Source: TMED14 sp002167805
GTDB lineage: Bacteria > Bacteroidota > Bacteroidia > Flavobacteriales > Schleiferiaceae
DNA length: 64,000 nt
Direction of reading: 5' to 3'
Assembly (NCBI GenBank): GCA_965655795.1
Contig: CBFHHY010000004.1
Coordinates: forward strand, 83,936 to 147,935
Under the pieces are notes generated by a model. That model was given only the letters and a program-made list of their open reading frames with translations. It searched no databases and was not told where the DNA came from. A program made the translations under genes and the position numbers. Of this stretch, positions 34,535 through 42,536 are shown piece after piece (the first letter of the stretch is position 1; every line of letters starts with the position of its first letter).

Positions 34535-36760
34535 ATGAAATTATTTTTATTTAAAACTTATAAATACATTACTCCATTTCTAATATTATTAGGAATGTAT
34601 TCTCCTATTCTTGGACAAAATATTACTGTTAGTTCCACTAGCCCCCATAATGATCCGATGTGGTTAATCCAAAATGTTTTCGTTGGTCCCAACCTTACCG
34701 TTTTTTCTCCAATAGGTCCTTTGGGAGTTCCTAAAGTTCAATCTCCTTCTGTTCAATTTGGAAAATTTAATATAAATAATGCAGCTTTTGGATTAGATTC
34801 AGGGATTGTAATTGCAACGACAGATGCTTTCGATGCTGTACCTGGTCAATCTGGATCGTTCACAAATAATACGCCTACTCCCTCTGCAAATTTAACCTCA
34901 GTATTGAGTGCTATCGGTACGAGTGGAACCTTATATGATAAAGGGAGCATTGAATTCAGTTTTGTTGCACCTGGAGATTCTGTGAAGTTTGATTATATCT
35001 TTGCTTCCAAGGAGTATACCAGCTACACATGTTCTTCCTACAATGATGTATTTGGGTTTTTCTTAATTGGCTCAGGAATAAATGGTAATCCAAATATGGA
35101 TACGGTCAATCTAGCTAAAATTCCGGGAACCAACGTTCCGGTTGCTATAAATACTATTAATCAAGGATACCCTTCAGGGGGTTGGCCAGCTTCGAACTGC
35201 CTTACTGCAAATCCAAATTATGTTGCACATTCCTCCATGTATAATGCAAATACACCTACTGGAATTATTAATTATCCGGGGTTTACAGATGTTTTCACAG
35301 CTGCCGCAAATGTTTCATGTGGATCTTTATATACCATAAAATTACAAATAGCAGATGTTGCGGATGGTTCTTTTAATTCAGCAGTTTTTCTCGGTGCAAG
35401 AAGCTTTGAATTACCGACAATTTCATTGAGTTCTGCTTTTAATCAAGGAAATACTTTCAATGATTCAATAGTTGTTGAGGGTTGCAAACCTTCTTATTTA
35501 TACTTGAGCCGAAACGGGGCAATCAATGATACAATGACGATAAATTTTAATATTTCTGGAAATGCCATCTCTGGAGTTGACTATTCTCCACTTCCAAATT
35601 CTATTACTCTTTTGCCTGGAGTTGTATTAGATTCTATTCCAATATTGGCATTTGATGATGGAATAGTGGAGTCGTTGGATACTATTCGTTTTGTTATGCA
35701 ACCTGTAACTACAAATTGTGCTGTTTATCCGCCCCAGTATAAAACTTTTTTAATTAAAGATAAAATACCATTAACTGTAACTACAAATGTTACACAAGGG
35801 AATGATACGATTACATGCCCAGGAGATCAAGTAGTTTTAGATGGTGCCTATTCATCTGGTCAGGGCATTGCAAATGGATGGTGGGGTACTGATACAACAG
35901 GTTCAAGTCAATTGACGGTAACGCCATTATCCACTACTACCTATTATTATTCAGCAATTGATGAATGTATGATACAAGCGATAGTCGACTCTGTGACAAT
36001 TTATCTTCAAGGATACGATTCTTTAGAAACAGTTAGTGAGAACCCTGATCCAATTTGCCCAGGAAGTTCCGTTCAAATATTATCAGAAGCTAAAAAAGGG
36101 ACACCTCCATATTCATTCCAATGGGATAATGGACCCAATGATTCGTCTTGGACAATTACACCCAGTAATTCTGATTGGTATTCATTTGAAGTCACTGATG
36201 GTTGTGGATCTGTGGCTAAAGATTCAGTTTGGGTCACTGTTGCACCTTTTCCGATAGCAGCTTTTAATTATTCCCCAAACTCTGGATCTCCATTAAGTGT
36301 TCAATTTAATAATCAGTCAAGTGATACAAATTATGTTAAATGGTATTTTGGAGATGGGAATATTTCGAATCAGGTTAATCCATTTCATTCTTACTCTTTT
36401 CCTGGCAAATATTTTGTAGGCCTAGTTATTTCTGACTCAATTGGTTGTAAAGACTCTATTTCTCTCGAGATAGAATTAAAAATGGATTATTATGTCTATG
36501 TTCCTAATACTTTCACTCCAAATGGAGATATAATAAATGATAGAATAAAAGTTGAAACTATAGGAATAGAAGGTTTAGTCTGGCAAATTTTTAACCGTTG
36601 GGGTTTAATGGTATTTTCTACAGATAAACTTCAGGATTCTTGGGATGGTAAAATAAATGGAAAGGAATCTCCTGAGGGAGTATATTCCTATAAGTTAATT
36701 TTATTTCTTCCCTTTGGAGATATCAAGGAGCAAACGGGAATATTTACGCTAGTTAGGTAG
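34535..36760 (+). CDS. Secreted surface protein, choice-of-anchor L and PKD domains, T9SS type B tail
   Basis: A 741-residue secreted protein. The signal peptide (to about residue 27, PILGQ) is followed by a choice-of-anchor L-type domain with a SIEFSFVAPGDSVKFDYIF stretch. Beta-sandwich repeats come next, then a PKD domain (about 570-650, with VKWYFGDGN and NPFHSYSFPGKY). The last about 85 residues (VYVPNTFTPNGD to FTLVR) are a gliding-motility-associated CHU_C, type B sorting domain. Type B cargo often needs a PorP/SprF-type partner for attachment or export, and one such gene is at 48670. It is likely an adhesin or structural surface protein; the ligand is unknown. Confidence 0.87.
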   Translation: MKLFLFKTYKYITPFLILLGMYSPILGQNITVSSTSPHNDPMWLIQNVFVGPNLTVFSPIGPLGVPKVQSPSVQFGKFNINNAAFGLDSGIVIATTDAFDAVPGQSGSFTNNTPTPSANLTSVLSAIGTSGTLYDKGSIEFSFVAPGDSVKFDYIFASKEYTSYTCSSYNDVFGFFLIGSGINGNPNMDTVNLAKIPGTNVPVAINTINQGYPSGGWPASNCLTANPNYVAHSSMYNANTPTGIINYPGFTDVFTAAANVSCGSLYTIKLQIADVADGSFNSAVFLGARSFELPTISLSSAFNQGNTFNDSIVVEGCKPSYLYLSRNGAINDTMTINFNISGNAISGVDYSPLPNSITLLPGVVLDSIPILAFDDGIVESLDTIRFVMQPVTTNCAVYPPQYKTFLIKDKIPLTVTTNVTQGNDTITCPGDQVVLDGAYSSGQGIANGWWGTDTTGSSQLTVTPLSTTTYYYSAIDECMIQAIVDSVTIYLQGYDSLETVSENPDPICPGSSVQILSEAKKGTPPYSFQWDNGPNDSSWTITPSNSDWYSFEVTDGCGSVAKDSVWVTVAPFPIAAFNYSPNSGSPLSVQFNNQSSDTNYVKWYFGDGNISNQVNPFHSYSFPGKYFVGLVISDSIGCKDSISLEIELKMDYYVYVPNTFTPNGDIINDRIKVETIGIEGLVWQIFNRWGLMVFSTDKLQDSWDGKINGKESPEGVYSYKLILFLPFGDIKEQTGIFTLVR

Positions 36761-36765
36761 ACTTT

Positions 36766-37488
36766 CTATATGAACGCAATGCAGAGTACTCCAACTAGAA
36801 GTAAGGATTTGTAGACCCATTGACGACGAACAAATATTTTTCTTTCACCTTGAGTAACTCTATACATCTGTATTCTCTCTGTTTGCCTTCTCCATTCTAG
36901 AAATATCATTACGATCGCTATAGGTAAGGATCGAATAAAGCCCTCTTTGGATTCCGGAAAACTTGCAAAAGCTAGAATCAGTAAAGGAGTGTATGCGAGT
37001 AATGTGGCAATTAAAGGCCCTAGAATATTGGTATTCCATGATTTGTGTGAATATAGCCATAGTAGTAGACCATAAATTGAAAAAAAAACAGAAGTAATAA
37101 GTTTTAAATTCATCCAACTTGAAAGCATTGCAAAAACATAAAACCAAATGGCAAGGCGAATACCATATTTGCGCGCTACAGGCCTTTCCATAATTGTTCT
37201 AAACGGTCTTTGTGTTATGTCTTTTTCTAGATCGTAAAAGCTATTTAGTAGTGACCCTCCTGCGACTAGAAATCCTGTTGTTAAAACGATTGCAAAAAAA
37301 TGGCGGTCTAAGAAAATATCATAAATATCTTGTCTTGGAGTAAAAAGAAACACCTGCGACATCGTTTGTGCCGAAAAAATAAAGAGAATGTGTGTCCAGC
37401 GGACAAGACTAAGAAAAGCAGTTAATCGAAATAATATTTTGCTGCTCTTCCTCATTTTTTTAAAACCTAAGGACAACTTCCATGGCAT
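36766..37488 (-). CDS. UbiA-family prenyltransferase
   Basis: A membrane prenyltransferase of the UbiA superfamily with about eight helices. The first aspartate-rich motif is NSFYDLEKD with RPVARKYG shortly after. The second motif is weak: the region YSHKSWNTNILGPLIATLLAY lacks clear YDxxD acids. Two starts are possible: 37488 (240 residues, overlapping the mevalonate kinase gene) or ATG 37455 (MRKSSKILF, after a 4-base gap); I favour the latter for its better N terminus. Context after two mevalonate genes suggests an isoprenoid substrate. It may be a geranylgeranyl-glycerol-phosphate type or quinone-type enzyme, which I cannot decide. Confidence 0.75.
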   Translation of the reverse strand: MPWKLSLGFKKMRKSSKILFRLTAFLSLVRWTHILFIFSAQTMSQVFLFTPRQDIYDIFLDRHFFAIVLTTGFLVAGGSLLNSFYDLEKDITQRPFRTIMERPVARKYGIRLAIWFYVFAMLSSWMNLKLITSVFFSIYGLLLWLYSHKSWNTNILGPLIATLLAYTPLLILAFASFPESKEGFIRSLPIAIVMIFLEWRRQTERIQMYRVTQGERKIFVRRQWVYKSLLLVGVLCIAFI

Positions 37489-38398
37489 GAGGAGATAATT
37501 CTTTTTGAGCCTTATCTAAATTTTTGGTGAAACCCAAAATGTATCCTCCACCTCCGGAGCCACATAGTTTTAGATAGTATGCATTGTTATTAATTCCTTT
37601 TTGCCATAGCGAATGGAAATCATTGGGAATCATAGGTGTGAAATGTTCTAATACTAAATTACTTAGTGATTTTAAATTTGTAAAAAGTGGATCCCAATCT
37701 CCCTTTAAAAAGGCTTGAACACAGGCGTCATTATACTTTTTAAATTGGTTACTCATGACCGAGCGGAAACCTTCCTCTTTAAGTTTTTCCATGAATAGGT
37801 TAACCATTGGTTGCGTTTCCCCGGGCATTCCAGAATTTAGCAAAAAGATTGCTCCGTCTCCATTGCTTTCAGTAGAGGGCAATACAACTGTCCCAAGATC
37901 CGTTTTAGAACGTATGATAAGCGGTAATTGCAGGTAACATAAAGTAGGGTCTATGCCTGAACTTTTACCATGAAAATAACTTTCCATTTGACCGAGACAT
38001 TCCTTAACTTTTTGGATTGATACTGGAGATAGATTTTTATCAAGAGATAATTGGTTGTTAGAATATCGATCATAGATAGCTGCTACCAGAGCTCCAGAGG
38101 AACCAACGCCATAGCCTTGGGGTATTGTTGATTCAAAATATAATCCATTTTGTAGGTCTTCATTAAACTCTTTTAAACGCAGAGATGCAATTAATGACCC
38201 GTGAATCTCTAGTTCTTGTAGGTGATTATAAAACTTTTTTAATTCATGATTCGAACGCGAATGATTTTCGTTAGAATCTTTGGTCGGTAAACTTAAATTA
38301 CCCCAGAAATTGCGATATGGAATTGATAAACCCATGGTATCCCTAATAATTCCATATTCTCCGAACAAGAGAATTTTAGCAAAATAAGATGATTTCAT
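37460..38398 (-). CDS. GHMP kinase, probable mevalonate kinase
   Basis: A GHMP-superfamily small-molecule kinase of 312 residues. The phosphate-binding loop is PQGYGVGSSGALVAAIYD (near 94-111), and the C-terminal motif LCGSGGGGYILGF is near residue 279. The start KILLFGEYGII resembles mevalonate kinases (KVILFGEH). With mvaD directly upstream (ATGA overlap) the most likely role is ATP-dependent phosphorylation of mevalonate, or of phosphomevalonate. The two are hard to tell apart by eye. Confidence 0.83.
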   Translation of the reverse strand: MKSSYFAKILLFGEYGIIRDTMGLSIPYRNFWGNLSLPTKDSNENHSRSNHELKKFYNHLQELEIHGSLIASLRLKEFNEDLQNGLYFESTIPQGYGVGSSGALVAAIYDRYSNNQLSLDKNLSPVSIQKVKECLGQMESYFHGKSSGIDPTLCYLQLPLIIRSKTDLGTVVLPSTESNGDGAIFLLNSGMPGETQPMVNLFMEKLKEEGFRSVMSNQFKKYNDACVQAFLKGDWDPLFTNLKSLSNLVLEHFTPMIPNDFHSLWQKGINNNAYYLKLCGSGGGGYILGFTKNLDKAQKELSPHAMEVVLRF

Positions 38399-39423
38399 TC
38401 TTCAAAATTAGTTAGACGTTTAGGTCCCGATCCAACGTGATCTGAGATAAAATTTTCTCCCCTGCAAAATTGAATCAAAGTATTCTTTACGAATGTCATT
38501 GCTTTGTCTTTTGCAGAATCTGGAAAAAGTAAATGTACATTTGCTCCGGCATCTAAAGTGAAACTAATGGGCAATTTAGAATTATTTCGAAATTCTCTTA
38601 TTTTTTCAATAATTTTTAATGTATTGGGCTTCATAAGAATGAAATTTGGCGAAGAGCTCATCATTAAACCGTGAAGGGTTAATGCTTCAAGTTCAGTGAT
38701 CTGAATAAAATCATCCACATTCCCTGTCTGTAATATTCTCTTAATGTCTTTGACATGTTTATGTGCTTGAGAAAAACGCTGTTTATTGAAAGGATGTGAG
38801 TCCATTAATGAATGGCCCAAGGTACTACTGACTTGTTTTTCTTCTATATCTATGAGCAATATTATATCGCAATAGTTTTTAAATACAGGATGAATTATTT
38901 CAGGGTATTCAATTGCATACTCGTCTCTTGAATTTTTCAGATAAGGAGATTTCCCCCATACAGTTATGCCTCCATATATTGATCGACTTGCTGACCCAGA
39001 ACCCAACCTTGACAGTATCGATGCTTCTTGATAAAAGTCTAAAGCGCCAAATTTGAAACCTATTTTCTCAGCAAATTCAACAATACATAATGATAGAGCG
39101 CTCATTCCTGATGCACTACTTGCGATTCCGCTTGAGTGAGGAAAGCTATTACTTGTTTTGATTTGTAAACGATATGAGTCTAGCCATGCATGGCGTTCTT
39201 TTATTCGCTGTAAAAAGCTTTCTATTTTTGGAATAAATTCCGGCTTATCTTTTCCATTTAAGCTTATATTAATACCAGCACCTTCTGTGAAATGAACTTC
39301 TGTTGTTGTTTTACATTTACTTAATGTAAAGCTAATAGATGGGTTTGAGGGTATCTGAATATCATGTTTGCCCCAATATTTTATTAGGGCGATATTGGAT
39401 GGGCTTTCCCAAGAAATTTTCAC
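38395..39423 (-). CDS. mvaD: Diphosphomevalonate decarboxylase
   Basis: MvaD converts mevalonate 5-diphosphate to isopentenyl diphosphate with ATP. The 342-residue product begins with the family hallmark SPSNIALIKYWGKHD. It has the phosphate loop FPHSSGIASSASGMSALSL (near 94-112) and the SGSASRSIYGG segment (near 145-155). FTLDAGANVHLL near residue 288 contains the catalytic aspartate region. It overlaps fabD and mevalonate kinase by four bases on each side, so these genes form one tightly packed unit. Confidence 0.95.
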   Translation of the reverse strand: MKISWESPSNIALIKYWGKHDIQIPSNPSISFTLSKCKTTTEVHFTEGAGINISLNGKDKPEFIPKIESFLQRIKERHAWLDSYRLQIKTSNSFPHSSGIASSASGMSALSLCIVEFAEKIGFKFGALDFYQEASILSRLGSGSASRSIYGGITVWGKSPYLKNSRDEYAIEYPEIIHPVFKNYCDIILLIDIEEKQVSSTLGHSLMDSHPFNKQRFSQAHKHVKDIKRILQTGNVDDFIQITELEALTLHGLMMSSSPNFILMKPNTLKIIEKIREFRNNSKLPISFTLDAGANVHLLFPDSAKDKAMTFVKNTLIQFCRGENFISDHVGSGPKRLTNFEE

Positions 39424-40286
39424 GCTGAGATTGATTCTACTTCGGGAGCAATTTTTCTGACCATTCCTTGTAATGCCCGACCAGGTCCTACCTCATAAAA
39501 TGCTGTTGCTCCATCTTTTATCATGGCATTAATTGTTTGGTTCCATCTTACAGATCCTGTAAGTTGAGCTTTTAAATTAGCCCTAATTTCATCCGGATCA
39601 TTTACTGCTTGGGCAACAACATTTTGATAAATGGGACATCTTGGTACATTAAAGTTTATCGAATCTAAAGCCTCCCCTAATTGTTTTTCAGCAGAAGACA
39701 TTAACGGACTGTGAAAGGCGCCATTTACCGGCAAAAGTATTGCTCTTTTAGCCCCAGCTTCTTTGCACTCTTCGCATGCCTTTTCCACTGAATCAGTAGC
39801 GCCTGAAATAACTAATTGGCCTGGGGTATTATAATTAGCGGGAACAACTATCCCCTCAGTTTTTTCACAAATATTTTCTACAATTGCATCTTCAAGCCCA
39901 ATAATTGCAGCCATCGTCGACGATTGCTCCTCACATGCCTTTTGCATCCCCAAAGCGCGTTGATAAACCAGATTGATTCCATCTTCAAAGCTTAAAGATC
40001 CTACAGCTACTAGAGCAGAAAATTCTCCAAGTGAGTGTCCTGCGACCATTGATGGCTCAAAATCAGAACCTAGAGATATTGCTTTTACTACAGAATGAAG
40101 AAATACTGCTGGTTGAGTAACTTTTGTTTTTGTCAGATCCTCCATAGATCCTTCAAACATTATTTTGGATAATTCGAATCCTAAAATTGAATTTGCTTGA
40201 TCGAAAAGGTCTTTATTTTCATTATAAAGATCTTTTCCCATCCCAGAGCTTTGGGCACCTTGCCCAGGAAAAATATATGCTTTCAT
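39420..40286 (-). CDS. fabD: Malonyl-CoA:ACP transacylase FabD
   Basis: FabD loads malonyl groups onto acyl carrier protein for fatty acid synthesis. The 288-residue product shows FPGQGAQSSGMGKDLY at the N terminus. The nucleophile Ser85 is in GHSLGE, the QPAVFLHS motif is near 58-65, and the His of the dyad is in NGAFHSPLM. It is of normal length. It overlaps queD and mvaD by four bases (ATGA) on either side, so it is cotranscribed with queuosine and isoprenoid genes. Confidence 0.96.
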   Translation of the reverse strand: MKAYIFPGQGAQSSGMGKDLYNENKDLFDQANSILGFELSKIMFEGSMEDLTKTKVTQPAVFLHSVVKAISLGSDFEPSMVAGHSLGEFSALVAVGSLSFEDGINLVYQRALGMQKACEEQSSTMAAIIGLEDAIVENICEKTEGIVVPANYNTPGQLVISGATDSVEKACEECKEAGAKRAILLPVNGAFHSPLMSSAEKQLGEALDSINFNVPRCPIYQNVVAQAVNDPDEIRANLKAQLTGSVRWNQTINAMIKDGATAFYEVGPGRALQGMVRKIAPEVESISA

Positions 40287-40696
40287 TTTCCAAAATATTC
40301 TACAGAGTTATTTTCAGTTTCAATTATCCGCACACAATGCAATTCTGCTCCATGGTCAACAATAATTGGGGAAAGAATTTTCCAGAATGCGATTACTAGG
40401 TTTTCTGTGGAAGGAATTATTCCATCTAAAAAATCAATGTCTTCATTTAAACTTGTATGGTCTACGGATTCTATAATATTTGAGCGAATTAGATTTTTTA
40501 AATCCGACAGATTCATAACGAAACCAGTCTCTGGATTCACTTCACCCTTTACGACAACAATTAACTGAAAATTGTGGCCATGACCTCTTTTGTTTGAGCA
40601 CTTACCAAAGATCTCAAAATTTCTTTCTTCCGTCCAAGATGGGTTATAAAGTCGGTGTGATGCGCTAAAAGTTTCACGCCTTTGGATGTACACCAT
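40283..40696 (-). CDS. queD: 6-carboxytetrahydropterin synthase QueD / PTPS family
   Basis: A member of the 6-pyruvoyl-tetrahydropterin synthase/QueD family. Zinc ligands are His14 (FSASHRL), His39 and His41 (GHGHNF), and the catalytic Cys33 is in FGKCSNKRGHG. At 137 residues it fits QueD, which makes 6-carboxy-tetrahydropterin for queuosine; queG at 8255 supports that pathway. A pterin-forming PTPS role cannot be excluded. It is the first of a run of four-base overlaps with fabD and mvaD. Confidence 0.88.
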   Translation of the reverse strand: MVYIQRRETFSASHRLYNPSWTEERNFEIFGKCSNKRGHGHNFQLIVVVKGEVNPETGFVMNLSDLKNLIRSNIIESVDHTSLNEDIDFLDGIIPSTENLVIAFWKILSPIIVDHGAELHCVRIIETENNSVEYFGK

Positions 40697-40716
40697 GAGT
40701 AATAATTTCTATTTTT

Positions 40717-41085
40717 CTAATTCTTTGAATTGAACTCTATTAAAATCGATTTTATTAATCCATCTTTCTCTGTTCGGTATGAAATCATGGCTTTATTAGG
40801 CTTGAATTTTAATTTAGGTGATGAAACTTCAAGCCCAAAGGAGCTGTAACCTTTTGAATTTAGAATTACATCTCCAGATCCATCTTTATCTATGTATTGA
40901 AAAGATCCGGATGCCCAATTATTTCCATCTGAAAGTTGTATATCAACAATATCCATTGGACTTGTTGCTTTTTTTTCTATTGACACTAAAAATTCATTTG
41001 AATTCTTCTCGAGAATGCTTGCTTTGGGAGCACTACAAGAAATGATAAATGATGTGAATAGGAGATAAACAGCCCAATTTTTCAT
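40717..41085 (-). CDS. Small putative lipoprotein of unknown function
   Basis: A 122-residue protein when started at ATG 41085 (MKNWAVYLLF), which gives a well-formed lipoprotein signal with lipobox IISC (Cys17); an ATG at 41097 and a TTG at 41106 are alternatives. The mature part is a single small beta-rich domain with no family I recognise. It stands 20 bases upstream of queD and 58 or more bases after merR on the same strand. It could therefore be either the first gene of the queD-fabD-mvaD unit or a separate transcript. Confidence 0.6.
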   Translation of the reverse strand: MKNWAVYLLFTSFIISCSAPKASILEKNSNEFLVSIEKKATSPMDIVDIQLSDGNNWASGSFQYIDKDGSGDVILNSKGYSSFGLEVSSPKLKFKPNKAMISYRTEKDGLIKSILIEFNSKN

Positions 41086-41168
41086 GATGTATTTCATTTT
41101 GAACAAAGATCGGAAAAATAAGAGTAAAAATCACCTAGAGATAGATAAAATAGTTCTCATTAGGTTTT

Positions 41169-41510
41169 TTATTTGGTCGTATCTAGTTGTTTTTTTAGTG
41201 ATTCCATACTTTGCTTGATCTTCTGTAAGCGCCCGATTAATTGATCTGTATCAAACGATTCAGTAGGGTTCGTTTTATATTTTTCCTTAGCGCCTTTAAT
41301 TGTAAACCCGCGCTCCTTAACGAGATGATGAATTTTGCCGATAATTTCTATATTTTTCGGAGTATATTTTCTTATGCCTCTTGAATTTTTTTTTGGTTTT
41401 AATTCTGAGAATTCTTTTTCCCAAAATCTAAGAGCGGAGGTATTTAAATCAAACATTTTTGCCACTTCTCCTATGCTGTAATAATTTTTGGTCAATTCAC
41501 TTGGTATCAT
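41169..41510 (-). CDS. MerR-family transcriptional regulator
   Basis: A 113-residue DNA-binding protein with a MerR-type winged helix at the N terminus (YYSIGEVAKMFDLNTSALRFWEKEF, then RGIRKYTPKNIEII). A short coiled-coil follows that would mediate dimerisation. There are no cysteine sensor residues, so it is not an obvious metal sensor. Close relatives accompany M23 peptidase and alaS genes in Bacteroidota, as here, but the regulated targets are unknown. It starts 2 bases after the M23 gene stop. Confidence 0.86.
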   Translation of the reverse strand: MIPSELTKNYYSIGEVAKMFDLNTSALRFWEKEFSELKPKKNSRGIRKYTPKNIEIIGKIHHLVKERGFTIKGAKEKYKTNPTESFDTDQLIGRLQKIKQSMESLKKQLDTTK

Positions 41511-41512
41511 AT

Positions 41513-42490
41513 TTAATCGAAACTTTGATTTGAGATTGCGGCAGATCGAACTAAATCGTCATATTGTGTTGGACTTAGATCGTTAAAGAAATAATTAATT
41601 GGATTTACCCTTCTACCGTTTTTTATTACTTCGTAATGCAAATGTGGTGCTGTAGACCTACCTGTATTCCCGATATATCCAATGAGATCTCCTCGCTTGA
41701 CTCTTTGGCCTCTTTTTTTAATAGCTTTATCCAAATGAGCATATAGCGTGTGATATCCGAAACCATGGGAAATTGTTATATGTTTTCCGAATCCACGGCC
41801 ACCAAAAATATCATTGGAAATTACAATGCCGTCAGCGCTGGCATAGATGGGTGTTCCTTTTTTTGCTGAAAAATCAACTCCAGGGTGCTTTTTTCGGACT
41901 TTATAGATCGGGTGAATTCTGTATCCAAAACCAGAAGAAAATCTAGTCCCAGGTTGATCTTTTACTGGTCTTATTGCTGGAAGGGCATCCAATAGCGCCT
42001 CTTTATTGTTTGCTAAACTCGCTAATTCATCTAAACTTTCTGATTGAATAGCAATTCTTTTGGTTAATTCATCAACCTTTCTTGATGTTTTTTCCAGAAG
42101 AACACCATTTGACAAGTCCCGTATGCTTTCATATCTCAAAGCCCCTCCCGCAAGTCCACTAAGACGTATTTCTGCGGGGGGAGGTTCGGATTCAAAAATT
42201 ACTCTATAAATTTCATTATCTCTTTTTTCCATGTTCCCTACAACTAACATCAATTTATTCAAACGCTCGTCAAGCTGCTCATAGGTTAACAATACTTCAT
42301 CTAGCTCTCGTTTCAAAGACTTTTCTTTTGGTGAATCGATAACTAATTGAATTACGAAAAAAAATAAAACTCCTAACAACCCGGAAGCTAATAGAAACAG
42401 ACTCGTATCACGTAAAATATGCTTCCATGTTCTTTCTACTTTTTTATAAGCAAGGGTAAGGGGATCATATATATATTTTGATTTCCGCAT
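41513..42490 (-). CDS. M23 (LytM) family metalloendopeptidase
   Basis: A membrane-anchored peptidoglycan endopeptidase or regulator. The 325-residue product has an N-terminal cytoplasmic stretch, a single membrane helix (about 29-51), a coiled-coil region (55-105) and a C-terminal LytM domain. The zinc-site motifs are HPGVDF (near 204) and HLHYEV (near 285), with the YGYHTLYAHLD-like segment between them. All ligands are present, so activity is expected. It is divergent from alaS across 46 bases. Confidence 0.9.
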   Translation of the reverse strand: MRKSKYIYDPLTLAYKKVERTWKHILRDTSLFLLASGLLGVLFFFVIQLVIDSPKEKSLKRELDEVLLTYEQLDERLNKLMLVVGNMEKRDNEIYRVIFESEPPPAEIRLSGLAGGALRYESIRDLSNGVLLEKTSRKVDELTKRIAIQSESLDELASLANNKEALLDALPAIRPVKDQPGTRFSSGFGYRIHPIYKVRKKHPGVDFSAKKGTPIYASADGIVISNDIFGGRGFGKHITISHGFGYHTLYAHLDKAIKKRGQRVKRGDLIGYIGNTGRSTAPHLHYEVIKNGRRVNPINYFFNDLSPTQYDDLVRSAAISNQSFD

Positions 42491-42508
42491 TAAGAGAAGT
42501 ATTCTTAG

Positions 42509-42529
42509 TAATTTTGTAATTCAAAAGTA
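42509..42529. promoter_or_regulatory. Back-to-back candidate -7 boxes for alaS (+) and the M23 operon (-)
   Basis: In the 46-base gap, TAATTTTG at 42509-42516 matches TAnnTTTG on the plus strand, 20 bases before the alaS ATG. CAAAAGTA at 42522-42529 reads TACTTTTG on the minus strand, 31 bases before the M23 ATG. Well-spaced TTG elements are not seen, so both are tentative; AT-rich DNA gives such boxes by chance. Confidence 0.35.
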
Positions 42530-42536
42530 GGCAACA

